Source: Fallopia convolvulus (lineage: Eukaryota; Streptophyta; Magnoliopsida; Caryophyllales; Polygonaceae). From it: a DNA stretch of 64,000 nt. Positions 10,542-21,340 of this stretch are shown here, in pieces. The stretch covers positions 48,548,438 through 48,612,437 of the forward strand of contig OZ024724.1 in assembly GCA_964016875.1 (NCBI GenBank), given 5' to 3'. The position numbers were made by a program, and so were the translations under genes. Position 1 is the stretch's first letter; each line of letters begins with the position of its first letter. Below the pieces are notes generated by a model. The model saw only the letters and a list, made by a program, of their open reading frames with translations. It was not told where the DNA came from and did not search any database.

Positions 10542-12054
10542 GATGTGCCTCTCTTTTGTCCCGATCCATTCCTTTCCTTTTTTCTTCTCTTTTGAAAACT
10601 CTAGGGTTTGTTTGGTGCTGGATCTTCTCCTGGGTAGATCGTGCCTTCTTCTTATCCCTTATGAAACCTTCTCTTCCCGTGACTTCTTGTTGCTTCTTTG
10701 GTTGGATCTTTTTGTTTGGTGTGGCTTTGATTTGCCCTTTCGTAGTCTCTGTGGTTGGATCTTTGACTGTTCCCTCTTTTTCGTCTTTGCTCGGCGTGGT
10801 TGTCTTTCTCTGGCTAGGGATCTCTCTTTATTTGAGAAATTCTTGGTAGGGATTGTTGTTGTAAGAAGCCGTTCTGGCTTCTTTTTGCTTGATTTCTCTT
10901 TTGTGCTTGCTGGAGGTTGGAAATTTCTTGTTCTTCTATGGGAGGGTGAGAAGTGTTCTCATTCTCTTTGCTGCTTTTGGAGTTCGGCTTCTTCAGGTTA
11001 TGTATCTCCTTCTTCTTTTCCTCTTCTTTTGGCTCTGGTTTAGTATTCTCTGGTTGTTATTATCCATGTTGAAATTTTCTCTTGTTTGCTGCATTGTGGT
11101 ATCCATCTCTCTTGTCTAGCTTTAGGGTTTGCCGAGATTGAGATCTTGCTATATTGTTTGCATCTAGAGAGTGATCCTTTAACATATGAAATATCTTTGA
11201 AACTTGGCTCTCGCTATTTTTTGAATTTTAATCTGTTTCTTATCCTAGATCTTCGTTTTGAACTATTGAGATCTAAATTTCCTATTATTTTTCTTGCTAT
11301 TTTGATCCTCATTCTGTACATTACTCTTATCCTATTATCTTGTTCAAGCTATGTGCAGGCTTGTTGTGTGCCCTCCTGTCTTATGCGTGGTATTGTTCAA
11401 TTTTATGAGTATCCTTGGGGTTGTTCTTCCTTATTTGTACTGAATGTGTTTGATCTTGGTCGCCCTTCCTTTTGGTGTTGGTTGCCGCTGATCTCAACTT
11501 GTTCAGGTTATGCCTTCATGACTTTTTCTCTTCTTTTTTTTGTTATTTTTTCTTTTTTAGTCATTGTTCTTATCTCTCTCAAACTTTTCTCTGGGTTGCT
11601 GCATTATGGTTTCCATCTCTCTTTTCAGACCTTGTGGTTTGTAAGGATTGAGATCTTGCTATATTGCTTGCATCTAGAGAATGAAACCTTACCTTATGAA
11701 ACATCACTGAAACTGGTTTCTCACTATTTTTTGAACCTTAATATGATACTTATCTCAATTCTATATTTTGAACTGATGAGATCTAAATTTCCTATTATTA
11801 TAAAGCCTGTTTTGATCTCTATCCATTACAATATGCTTATCTTTTTATCTTGTTTAAGCTATATGCAGGTATTTTCTGTGCCCTCCTATTTTGGGAATGT
11901 TACCCTACATCTTCTTGAGTTTGGTTTCTTCAACTTAATATCTAATGACAAAAGTTGTGGACAATTAAGGATTCCATGTTCTTTCTTCTCTATCTCTGTT
12001 ATGCTAGATATCTGCAACAACTTGTTTGCTTTGTTTTTGCTGAAGTTCTTCTAA
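10542..12054 (+). other. Hydrophobic open frame(s) in the LINE 5' region
   Basis: One reading register stays open from about 10492 to 12054 apart from a single TAG at 11041-11043. The first in-frame ATG I see is near 10542. The translation is rich in Leu, Phe, Cys, Tyr, Ser and Ile and would look like a multi-pass membrane protein. It contains two in-frame copies of a 170-codon repeat sharing IEILLYCLHLE and RSKFPII. No family is recognised. T-rich DNA favours such residues, so this may be a composition effect, but it does not by itself explain the absence of stops. Confidence 0.4.
10992..11990 (+). repeat. Tandem 510-bp duplication in the LINE 5' region
   Basis: TTCAGGTTATG at 10992 recurs at 11502, and GAGATCTTGCTATATTG at 11140 recurs at 11650; both are exactly 510 bases apart. 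Similarity runs through each unit, best at about 11130-11390 against 11640-11900. A period of 510 is a whole number of codons, so the open frame passes through both units. Tandem 5' monomers carry promoter activity in some mammalian L1s; whether that holds here is unknown. Confidence 0.8.
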
Positions 12055-15000
12055 TTCTCCTCTTGTTGATCTTATTATCCTATTATTTCTTTATAACAAT
12101 TTTATGCTTTTGGTATCTTCCTATGACTAGGTGTCCTTTTGATTGGGCATCCTTACCTTTAATGCATAGATTTGCCCTTGGTTCCCTCTCCTTTTGGATC
12201 TGGCAACATTTTCTCCTCTTGATTGAGGTGTTGTTGCCTCCTTTTTGGGGGTTGTGTTTGAGCCATGGGTTAATCTATCTTGTTATCATGTTTGGTGTTT
12301 GGTGGCTTAGGCTCCTTTTCCTTCTTGGAAGAGTTGTAGCTTTTCCCCTTCTCCTTTCATGGTATAAAATCAAATTCAATGAGGATACTTGGGTGCTCTA
12401 TCTTTGTGATAGATTCCCTCTGAGAATTGATTCTATAACTGCCATTTTATGCCTGCCTTCTTCTTGTGGTGTTTCATTTGTTAAAACTGTTGTTTATTAT
12501 GTGATTAATTCATCTCTATGTTTAAAAAAGACTTCATGGCTCAACATTTCAAGGGTTGCTTCTTCTTTTCTGTTATCCTTCTATAATAATTCCTATTCTT
12601 GGCATGAGAGCCTTGGTGTTATGCCTCTTCTCACTGTAATACTTGAGTTTTATGAGTCATACTATCTGTTAAGTTGTGCATTTTATCAATACTATACCAA
12701 AATTTTCAATTTACTGTTCACAATGTCAACCCTCTTTACTTTATTATTCTTTAATCTGTATCTTATGAATTCTTATATTCAGTATGTGTATATCTTTCCT
12801 ACTAGCTTTCTCTGTTTAAACAGATTTTTTCCACCTGTATTTGTTCACATTGGTGTATCTTTTGAGTCAACTCTTTCCAATATTATTATAAGGCATAGAA
12901 TATATAATATCTCTGCTTGCTTTCTTCTCTTCTTAGCAATCATTCCTCTTGCTACTTATATCATAAATGCTTCTGTGGATATCTTTCTTCTCATTTATGG
13001 TACAAGGACTTATGTTACATTCATTAACTTCTTTCTGTACTTGTTACTGGCTATTATCCTAGTCTACTTTTGTAGGATTACTGTTGACCTCTTTCCTAAC
13101 CAATTATATCTGCTTACATTCAATTTTGTCAACTATTCCTCTGAGATGATCTTTTTGGGTACTAGTCTAAGATTCAATTTTTATGAATATTCTCTCTGTA
13201 GTGCTCTCTTTTGCATAATCATTTATCTAGCCACCTATTCATTCAATTCTTCTGCACAACTCTCTCTGCATTCCTTTTGCCAAAGAATATCTTTCTCTGT
13301 ACTCTGCTTATCTTACCATATACTTCAGTCTGTTACCTATTTCTCTACCTATATGGTTACTGTTAACCTCTCCTATATCCAATTACAATTGTTAGTTCTG
13401 AATTCACTAAGGCATGTCATTTATTGTTACTTCTCTCCTTCTAACTACTGCCTCCTAGTTCTTCATCTTACTTCTCTATTTAAGAACTGCTTTGAGATCA
13501 ATACTTCATACCATCCTCGGAATACAAAGCCTCTTACTTACTTACCTTCCCTTCCCTTGGTTACTCTGTCAACAATGTCTGATACTATATCTTACCAAGA
13601 TGCTTTGGTCAACTTCCCTGTACTCAACTCTATGTCTTCTGGCATGGAGGTTGAAGGCCTTTTGGCATCTTCTTTCCCTAATGCTCATCTTCAGCCTCTT
13701 GGAACCAATCCACTCAAATCTCTAAGCCCTACTGGACCTCTTTCAGGTGGGGAGGCTCTGTCCCACATTTCTGATGAGGCTCCTGTCATTATCCCTGAGT
13801 GTGACTTTGTCCCATCTAATGATATTCTCAATCCTGCCACCTTCACTGCTTCTATTCCTCTCCCAACCCCAACATCCATTCCCTCTGTTAAGAAATACTT
13901 GCAAGAACTGATGCATTTTTCCCTTTTGCTTAAGATGGTAGAAGACCCTATTTCTACTACTCTGATCAATGGGAAAATGAAAGAGGTTTGGAAAGATTAT
14001 GTGAAAGGTGAAGTTCAGTTTCAGGAATTTGCAAACTTTTGGATCCTTTTTAAATTTTCAAATAAAGAAGCTAGAGATGCTGTTTGGAATAAAAGGACAT
14101 ATCTTGTTCAGGGAAAACTTGTTGCTCTTCTTCCCTTTTATCCTGAGTTTAACCCTATATCTGATGAAGTGTTAAGAGCTGATATCTGGGCCCGCATCCC
14201 ATCTTTACCTTATTACCTTTACACTCCTTCTGCCCTTGACCTTATCTTGAGAGACAATCTTATTGGGCATTTTGTAAGGGTTGATGAGGCTTCTAATGCA
14301 AAGAATAAGATGAAATTCTGTAGGGTTCTGGTTAATGTTGACATTACTTCTCCTCTCAAGGGTAGTGTCAAAATTCAAACCCAAGTAAACACTGTGTTGA
14401 CCCTTAAGGTGTGGTATGAGACTGTCTCTACTGGGTGTGGTTGTTGTGGGGAGGGTACTCATTCCTTTGATGAGTGTCCTCTTAACAACATTCAACCTAG
14501 AAGTTGCAAGCTTACTGTGCTTGATAATCCTGTTGAAGCTGAACTTATTAACCAAACCTACAATAGGCTGCATGGGGATGTTTCCACTAGGCCTTTGGCA
14601 CAAAGAATCTCTAATGGTCCTACCTTTGTAAGGTCAAATGTTGTTGCTCCTCTGTTTGCTACAAACCAAGCTTCTGGTGGCCCTGTTGTGTCTGTTGGGG
14701 TGCCCTCTGTTGGGGTGAATCCTACTGACCTTATCCCTGTGCAGACTTTGCCCCCTATTAACCCTCTTATAACTTTGGATTTCTATTCTTCTATGGATCC
14801 TACTGTGTTCTCTGACCCTGTTGTGTTGATGAATGCTAGAGAGCAAGTTGCTTTGGCTCTTGCAAACCTGAATGCCCCGATCCCTGAGACTATGATGATC
14901 CCTCCCTACCTCTGTGCTTCTCCCTTGGTGACTGGTGGAATGATTATGCCTAGTGCTTCTCATTCTGTTCCACAACTTGCCTACTTGGGATTGACTGGTA

Positions 15001-15191
15001 TGGACCCTGGGGCTGAGTCTTCTAACACTCTCTTGAGAAACCAAATGCATGTTGTTGACATTAGGTGTGCTGGTGAGAGCACCTCTGACTCCTCCAAACG
15101 TAAGGACAATGAAGTTGTCAAAGAATATGCTGAAGCCTCCTCTGTTTCCAAGAAGCCCAAGAAAACTAGAGGCAAAAAGCAAGCCACTTAA
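11976..15191 (+). CDS. LINE ORF1: DUF4283/CCHC protein with long hydrophobic N-terminal open frame
   Basis: An open frame of 1,071 codons from ATG 11976 to TAA 15189-15191. The recognisable LINE ORF1 product probably begins at ATG 13575 (MSDTISYQDALVNF; 538 aa). It has a DUF4283-like RNA-binding region at about 13960-14370 (LINGKMKEVWKDYV, FANFWILFKFSNKEARD, RADIWARIPSLPYYLY), then a zinc knuckle C-x2-C-x4-H-x4-C at 14436-14477. A Pro/Val-rich tail ends in basic KKPKKTRGKKQAT, a likely nuclear signal. The upstream 533 codons are hydrophobic and unrecognised; ORF1 could start at either ATG. The stop overlaps the next ATG (TAATG). By family, ORF1 binds LINE RNA as a chaperone. Confidence 0.85.
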   Translation: MFFLLYLCYARYLQQLVCFVFAEVLLILLLLILLSYYFFITILCFWYLPMTRCPFDWASLPLMHRFALGSLSFWIWQHFLLLIEVLLPPFWGLCLSHGLIYLVIMFGVWWLRLLFLLGRVVAFPLLLSWYKIKFNEDTWVLYLCDRFPLRIDSITAILCLPSSCGVSFVKTVVYYVINSSLCLKKTSWLNISRVASSFLLSFYNNSYSWHESLGVMPLLTVILEFYESYYLLSCAFYQYYTKIFNLLFTMSTLFTLLFFNLYLMNSYIQYVYIFPTSFLCLNRFFPPVFVHIGVSFESTLSNIIIRHRIYNISACFLLFLAIIPLATYIINASVDIFLLIYGTRTYVTFINFFLYLLLAIILVYFCRITVDLFPNQLYLLTFNFVNYSSEMIFLGTSLRFNFYEYSLCSALFCIIIYLATYSFNSSAQLSLHSFCQRISFSVLCLSYHILQSVTYFSTYMVTVNLSYIQLQLLVLNSLRHVIYCYFSPSNYCLLVLHLTSLFKNCFEINTSYHPRNTKPLTYLPSLPLVTLSTMSDTISYQDALVNFPVLNSMSSGMEVEGLLASSFPNAHLQPLGTNPLKSLSPTGPLSGGEALSHISDEAPVIIPECDFVPSNDILNPATFTASIPLPTPTSIPSVKKYLQELMHFSLLLKMVEDPISTTLINGKMKEVWKDYVKGEVQFQEFANFWILFKFSNKEARDAVWNKRTYLVQGKLVALLPFYPEFNPISDEVLRADIWARIPSLPYYLYTPSALDLILRDNLIGHFVRVDEASNAKNKMKFCRVLVNVDITSPLKGSVKIQTQVNTVLTLKVWYETVSTGCGCCGEGTHSFDECPLNNIQPRSCKLTVLDNPVEAELINQTYNRLHGDVSTRPLAQRISNGPTFVRSNVVAPLFATNQASGGPVVSVGVPSVGVNPTDLIPVQTLPPINPLITLDFYSSMDPTVFSDPVVLMNAREQVALALANLNAPIPETMMIPPYLCASPLVTGGMIMPSASHSVPQLAYLGLTGMDPGAESSNTLLRNQMHVVDIRCAGESTSDSSKRKDNEVVKEYAEASSVSKKPKKTRGKKQAT

Positions 15192-16348
15192 TGATTAGTG
15201 CCCCCCTTGTGACTGGTTCTGTTTTGTGTAAAATATCATATGAATGTGGCCTTCTTGTTGGTTTTATGTTCCACCTGTTTGTTGCACCTTTGCTGTATTT
15301 CCTACCTTTCCCTTTCTGTTGTAACTTGCTGGGCTTTGGCTTCTTTATGTTGCCTCCTTTTGATAACTGTAATGCCCTTTGTAGTTCCTTGTGGCTGGAT
15401 GTTTGCTATATCAATCTCCTATGTATAATATTATGCTTATTTGGTTTTTACTTCTGGTTGTCAACTTACACTTGGTTAACTTTTACTACATTTGGATGTT
15501 ACTATAGTTCTCTCTATGTTATTATGAATACCTTGTATTATCTTTCTTGGTCTACATTTTATCATGTTCATTCTAGATGTATGTCTTATTGCACTCTTCT
15601 TTTTTGGTATCTTTGCAGCCTTGTTAGTTGGTGCTCCTCTCCAAGTATTTTTTGCTATATCTGCTCCCTCTCTGTAATTTTGATATCTCCCTTTAGTGTG
15701 CCTTCGTATCATAACAACTTTGAGGTCTTGCTTGTAGCTGCCCATTTAGTGCATCTTAATACTAATAATATGCCCTGGTTCATAGTCTGGTGCTGTACTT
15801 TAGTCAAATTTTGGATTGTTCCAACTTGCTTGTATTATGTTCCTATTAATCCTGGGCATTATGTAGTTACTAATTTCACTCTATGTATAAGTTCTAATGC
15901 CCTATCTTCTGTTTTCCTTTATGTAACAGCTTATTTTTTGATAAGATATGTAACAGCTTATTATTTTAACACTTATTGGCTTTTCTTTTGTCTTGTGCTC
16001 ATTTACAAGGTGTGTAGTATTTGCTTCTTGGAGAAATTCAACAGCAAACTCACTTACTTCCTTTTCAAGTTGTTCTTTATCCTTTTTCTTTGGTCTCTTA
16101 TAAAGTTATGTATTTGTGGGCACTTAGATCTTTATACTTTGTATTTATGGTGTATCAAGTTAATGTGGCTAAACAGTCTGTATACCTTGTTTGGTTGTAA
16201 TCTTTTAGGCTCTTATTATTCTTTTTGGTATGTGTGGAAATTTGTAAAGTTTTTAAATATCACTTTTCACTTATCTATTTTGATTAATCCTGATATGAAT
16301 CATAGTTGCTTGCACTTTTGTCTCTCTTATAAACAAGGTTTTTTATGA
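15191..16348 (+). CDS. Unrecognised 385-codon hydrophobic ORF between LINE ORF1 and ORF2
   Basis: The ATG at 15191 overlaps the ORF1 stop (TAATG) and the TGA at 16346-16348 overlaps the ORF2 ATG (ATGA). The frame is completely open although the DNA is T-rich and full of stop triplets in the other two frames: in 15361-15480 I count six TAA/TAG/TGA triplets, none in this frame. The product would be extremely rich in Leu, Phe, Tyr, Cys, Ser and Trp with many possible membrane segments. No domain is recognised. It may be a translated protein, or a stop-free bridge kept for termination-reinitiation into ORF2. Confidence 0.5.
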   Translation: MISAPLVTGSVLCKISYECGLLVGFMFHLFVAPLLYFLPFPFCCNLLGFGFFMLPPFDNCNALCSSLWLDVCYINLLCIILCLFGFYFWLSTYTWLTFTTFGCYYSSLYVIMNTLYYLSWSTFYHVHSRCMSYCTLLFWYLCSLVSWCSSPSIFCYICSLSVILISPFSVPSYHNNFEVLLVAAHLVHLNTNNMPWFIVWCCTLVKFWIVPTCLYYVPINPGHYVVTNFTLCISSNALSSVFLYVTAYFLIRYVTAYYFNTYWLFFCLVLIYKVCSICFLEKFNSKLTYFLFKLFFILFLWSLIKLCICGHLDLYTLYLWCIKLMWLNSLYTLFGCNLLGSYYSFWYVWKFVKFLNITFHLSILINPDMNHSCLHFCLSYKQGFL

Positions 16349-19300
16349 ATATAGGTTATTGGAACATTAGAGGGATTCGTAGGCCTAACTTCTGGGAGGA
16401 AGTTGGGTTCATAAGAAAGGTTAATAAACTTAATTTTCTTTGCCTAGAGGAAACTAAAACTGACTTTGACCCTGTCATCTCTATTATTCGTAAATCTGGC
16501 TTTCATAGAGTAATTTCATCTCCATCTATTGGTACTAAAGGTGGGATTTGGTTACTTATTTCTGACAATATTGAAACCCGAAAATGTGTTTTATTGCATC
16601 AATCCAATAATCTTATTATTATGCAATATAACTATCGACAACATATTTTTTATTGATATTTGTTTATGCTCCCTCTCGAGAAGAACACAAAGCCTCTTTT
16701 TGGAATTCAATCTCCGAAACTATTTATCGTTTCCAATTACCTTTCCTGTTAATGGGTGATCTTAATGAAATTTCTTCTCCCAACGATAAACTTGGAGGTT
16801 CTACTCCTGTATTAAGCCGTTTCAATAGACTTTTGAACTTCGCAAATGAGTTTGGACTTGTTGACTTAAAACAACTGGATTTCCTTTCACTTGGAGAAAA
16901 CGGTCTGTTGCGTTGGATAATATTTTTGAAAAATTAGATCGTGTGTTATGTCATCAAACTTTGACTACTTTATTTCCTTCTCTTGTAGTGCATCATCATC
17001 CTTTTACTACTTCTGATCATTGTCTTATTACTTTCTCCCTTGGGGCTGCAAATTTATTTCGGAAAATTCCGTTCCGTTTTGAAAATGCCTGGATGTCCGA
17101 TTGTTCTTTCATCCCGCTTGTTTCTAAAGTATGGAGTTATCATATGTCTGGTTTGTTTATGTTTCGTCTATCCATGAAGTTAAATCTTTTAAAGAAATAT
17201 TCGAAGGTATGGGCTAAACATCATACAAATAATAATTTTGAACAATTAAAAATCTTGGAAACACAGCTCCAACACCTTCAATCAGATCTGTTACTTGATC
17301 CCTTAAACCCTACTATTATTCTCCGGCTACAAGCACATTTAAATAAATATAACGCTTTGCTTGATTTCCAACATAATTTTTGGAAGCAACGTGCTAAGGT
17401 CACTCACTTACAAAATGTAGATAAAAATACCAAATATTTTCAATCAATCACTAAAATTCGTTCGTATAAACAGAGAATTATTTCTTTTCAAACACATGAG
17501 GGTGTTGTTATCTTTGATCATTGTTTGATTTCGCACAGTATTACTGAAGAACTTAGTCATAGATTTTTAATTAACCCTTCATAATCTATTTTGTCGGGAG
17601 ATCTTGATATTATTCCAAACTTAATTTCTACATCAGATAATCTTATGCTAATTAAATCTCCTTCGGCTGCTGAGATTAAGTTTGCAACATTTGATCTTGC
17701 TCCGAATAAAACACCAGGACCGGATGGCTTTCCGGCAGATTTCTTTCAAAAATTTTGGAATATTGTGGGTAATTCTGTAATTTTAGCAGTACAAGCTTTC
17801 TTCCATTCTGGTCAAATGCTTCGTTCTGTTAATAAATCTTTTGTTACCCTTATTCCTAAAATAGATGCCCCTTTAACTATTAACCATTTTCGTCCTATTA
17901 GCCTTTGTAACACCATTTATAAAATAATTACTAAAGTTTTAGCCAATCGTTTGGGAATGCTCCTTCCTTCTCTTATCCATCCACTTCATGGGGCTTTTGT
18001 GAAAGGTAGACTTATCCAGGATAACATCCTTATAGCGCATGAAATTTTCCACTCTTTTCATAGAAAGAAAAAAGGAAAAAAGGGTTGGATGGCCATTAAA
18101 TTAGGTATGGAAAAAGCTTATGATAAAATTGATTGGAACTTTATCAAATTAATTCTTCTAAAATTTGGATTTCATTCTAAATGGGTTAGTCTTATTATGA
18201 CATGCATTTCTACTTCCTCTTCTTCTGTCCTTTTTAATAATGAACATGGGGTCGAGTTCTTCCCTCAGTGTGGTATTAGACAGGGGGATCCAATTGCACC
18301 TTTTATCTTTGTTATTGCTATGGAATATCTTGCACGTACATTGCAATTGCAGTCTACTCTTGACTCCAAATATGTTCGTATTCAATTAGTTAAAAATGGC
18401 ACGTGTTTACCCTTTCTTAGTTTTGCGGATGATACTTTAATTTTTGCAAATGCTTCTCATACAAATATTAATTATATTAAGAGTTTTTTAGATAACTTTT
18501 CGAGAATTTCGGGGCTTTCGATTAATTATCATAAGAGTAGCTTTCAAGTGTCAGAAAATATTCTGAGGGCGTCGGCTCTTTCTCTTGCTTCTGTGTTAAA
18601 TATTCAGATTACTACGTCCATGGAAAAATATCTTGGAATTCCGATCCTTAAAGGGAGAGTATAAAATTCAATTTTTTAGATTCTATTACTAAACTTACAA
18701 GACAATTATCTCAATGGAAAGCGAATTCTATTTCTCAAGCTGGAAGAACTATCCTTATTCAATCTAATCTGCTTAGTCAAGTTAACTATCTAATGCAAAG
18801 TTTTCTTCTTCCTAAGGGAATCTTGGGTGATATAGATAAAGTAAATAAATCTTTTTTCTGGAATAAATTTTAGCCAAATCATCATCCTCTTATTAGCTGG
18901 GATATGGTGTGTTCTCCTAAAGAAGTTGGGGGAATGGGTCTTCGTACTGCTGAGAATAATAATTTGTCTCTTCAGATGAAACTTCTTTGGAAAATTTTGT
19001 CCTCTCCCCATAATTATTGGGTTCGTATCATCTCGGAAAAATACCTTGGGTTTGAGTCGCTTTTCCAATATCAGAAGAAAAATTGTTCCTGGCAATTTGG
19101 AAGACTAATGAATCTTAGGAATATATTTTCCAAAGGAATTTTGTGGAGTATTGGAAATGGCCAGACTGTTAATTTCTGGACAGACCCTTGGCTCCCAAAT
19201 ATTGATTTATTTCCGTATTTTGATAATGTGAATATTAAACTAAAAGTATCTTCTTTTATAACATCGTATCATTCCTGGGATTATGAGAAATTACATTTAA

Positions 19301-20400
19301 TTCTGCCGGATTTTTTAGTTGATTTAATTTCAGATATTAGAATTCCCATTTCTCCTTCGTTGGATAGATTAGTTTGGCTTCCTTCGTCGGATGGCGATTT
19401 TTCTGTAAACACAGCATCTTCTATGCTTAACTCTTCCCACCCTGATTTTTCTTTTGATTTTTCCTGGATTTGGAAATCCTCTCTTCCTCCCAAAATTAAA
19501 AATTTCTTTTGGAAAGCTTGTGCAGATTGTCTCCCAACTACTGATCGACTTAATAGGCATTTTAATTGTGTTTTTAGTACTTGTTCCTTATGTGATTCGG
19601 AGGATGAAAGTCTGAATCATTTATTTTTTAAGTGTCCTTTTAGCCTTAATATGATCTCAAAATTAGAGGGTTTGCTAAATCTTACCTTCTATATTGCAAA
19701 TACTGATAATTTTGTGGACAATTTATGGTCTACATTAAAATCAAATAAGAATTGTAATGTGCTTTGTTTCTTATGGTGGTTTATTTTGGGCCATAGAAAT
19801 TTAAAAAAATTTAATCCAATTAAACTTATGACTATGCTTCCTCCATGTGATTTGGCTTTTTCGCAACATCTCCAATGGGTTTCCTCTCAGGCTTCTCCCG
19901 CTCGTAAAGATAATTCTCGGCCCAAAAGGAAGAATAATTGTGTCTGGAAGAAACCACCTATTAACTCTTTAAAACTAAATTTTGATGCCTCTAAACGCTT
20001 GAATAATTCCACGTATACAGGGTTCTTAATCCGTGATCATAATAGTAAAATCCTGTCCTTTGACAGAAAACACGTTTCTTCTGTTTCTGTTCTACAGGCG
20101 GAGGCCCTTGCATTACTTGATGGTCTTAAATCTGCGGTCTTGTTAAACCCCTCTCGTCTGGTTATTGAGGGCGATAATTTAATTCTTATTAATTCTTTGA
20201 AGAACATTTGGAAAGTGCCTTGGGAAATAAAACATATTGTGAATGATATCCGTCATTTTGCTGCTTTTATTCCCTGTGTGGTGTTTTTTCATTGTTTCAG
20301 GGAGTGTAATTCGGCGGCGGATTTTATCGCCAGAAGGTGTTTAGTTTTGTCAGATCTTAGTTTTGCTATTTTTCATTTTTTTTCCTGGATCGTTGTTTGA
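16345..20400 (+). pseudogene. LINE ORF2: endonuclease, reverse transcriptase, zf-RVT, RNase H (broken)
   Basis: Start MNIGYWNIRGIRRPNFWEE is the usual N-terminus of the AP-like endonuclease. Endonuclease motifs continue across frameshifts near 16655 and 16905 (FVYAPSREEHKASFW, MGDLNEISSP, TSDHCLITFSL). RT follows from about 17590: TPGPDGFPADFFQKFW, FRPISLCNTIYKIITKVLANR, AYDKIDWNF, GIRQGDPIAPFIF and catalytic FADDTLIFA. After a frame change near 18664 comes zf-RVT (FWTDPWLP, FFWKACADCLPTT, CSLCDSEDESLNHLFFKCPF). RNase H ends the protein (LNFDASKR, QAEALALLDGLKSA, EGDNLILINSL). In-frame stops lie at 17582 and about 18874. Five or more lesions make it dead. Confidence 0.92.
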
Positions 20401-20553
20401 TCCTTTAGATTCTTCTAGTTTGAATGTGTGGATTCAGACTCATCCTCTGTTATTTGACTTTCTAAAGATCATCCGTTGTGATGATTTAGGGTGGCCCTGT
20501 ATTGTACGGGCATCCTAGTGTTGGCTTTGTAATGAGCTAGTAGCTCATTTCTT

Positions 20554-20565
20554 AAAAAAAAAAAA
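20554..20565 (+). other. Poly(A) tail of the LINE
   Basis: A run of 12 A follows GCTAGTAGCTCATTTCTT and immediately precedes the 3' copy of the target duplication. Confidence 0.9.
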
Positions 20566-20567
20566 CC

Positions 20568-20579
20568 TCCGATCACATA
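20568..20579 (+). repeat. Target-site duplication of the LINE, 3' copy
   Basis: TCCGATCACATA, identical to 10337-10348. Confidence 0.9.
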
Positions 20580-21273
20580 CTTTCCATCCTCGCTATCTTG
20601 CCTTTTTTTTTCAAAATTCGTCATCGTCGTAATGAATGAATGTAAATTTTGTTCTCTTCGCCTAACGGCATGCGTGAATATATGTCCCAATTAGAATTCC
20701 AGATTAACCTGCTGGAATTACAACTTCATATTGATGGAGGCTGTGTAAATTAATTACTAAATAAGTTCCTTTTAACATATACTCGCGCTCCAATGAAAAT
20801 GTTATAGAAACGTTAGTAGATAACAAAACTATGTCAACAGTAGTAGTTCCATTGACATTTGAAATTACTTCATATTGATGGAGGCTGGTTTATTACTAAC
20901 ATTTGAGATTACCTTGCTAATCCCATTCCTATGGACGTTTAAAAATATGGATTAGTTCCATTCTTAAAGTTGAAGCCGGCCAGTAGTGCAATTAAGAATA
21001 TTGAAACTAAAGCAGACTATCGATTTTGACTTTAAATATGGAATTGTCCTTAAAGAATTGAGATGAAATTTCTGGTGTCTTAATACAAATTTACTTGTTC
21101 TTTCAGAGAGAATTGAACTAGGTGGGAAATAAAATTGCAACACTTTAGTCAGTCGCTTCCGGTAAATGTTAGATCCATGCAGAACTTTGTAAATGCAGGC
21201 TTTTATGTTACCCGATATATGGAATTCCGGTAAATAAATAGACTCGTACCCATTAGGAGGCCCGTACCTATCG
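20580..21273. other. Intergenic stretch between LINE and MULE
   Basis: About 690 bases of A/T-rich sequence with no supportable gene. An 18-base phrase (CTTCATATTGATGGAGGC) occurs at about 20726 and 20869, a minor local repeat. Confidence 0.5.
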
Positions 21274-21282
21274 CCGAATCTC
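21274..21282. repeat. 9-bp target-site duplication of the MULE, left copy
   Basis: CCGAATCTC here equals 34602-34610. Nine bases is the diagnostic duplication length of Mutator-like elements. Confidence 0.88.
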
Positions 21283-21340
21283 GGACCGTGATTCTGTGAC
21301 ACACTGTGTCATGACACACTATTAAAATAATAATAAAGTT
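21283..21340 (+). repeat. Left terminal inverted repeat of the MULE
   Basis: Matches the reverse complement of 34543-34601 with a perfect 16-base core at 21296-21311. The core contains a 15-base palindrome (TGACACA, C, TGTGTCA), a plausible transposase-binding site. Confidence 0.8.

Larger units (their letters stand above)
10349..20567 (+). mobile_element. L1-type LINE retrotransposon, 10.2 kb, with 12-bp TSD
   Basis: Bounded by perfect 12-bp duplications and ending in a 12-A tail. It encodes a DUF4283/zinc-knuckle ORF1, then an ORF2 with AP-endonuclease-like, reverse transcriptase, zf-RVT and RNase H regions. This is the plant L1 layout. It is much longer than the 6-7 kb usual for plant L1s because of about 3.2 kb of T-rich sequence before the ORF1 core and a 1.1-kb spacer between ORF1 and ORF2, both with long open frames. 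ORF2 has several frameshifts and stops, so this copy is not autonomous. Confidence 0.93.
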
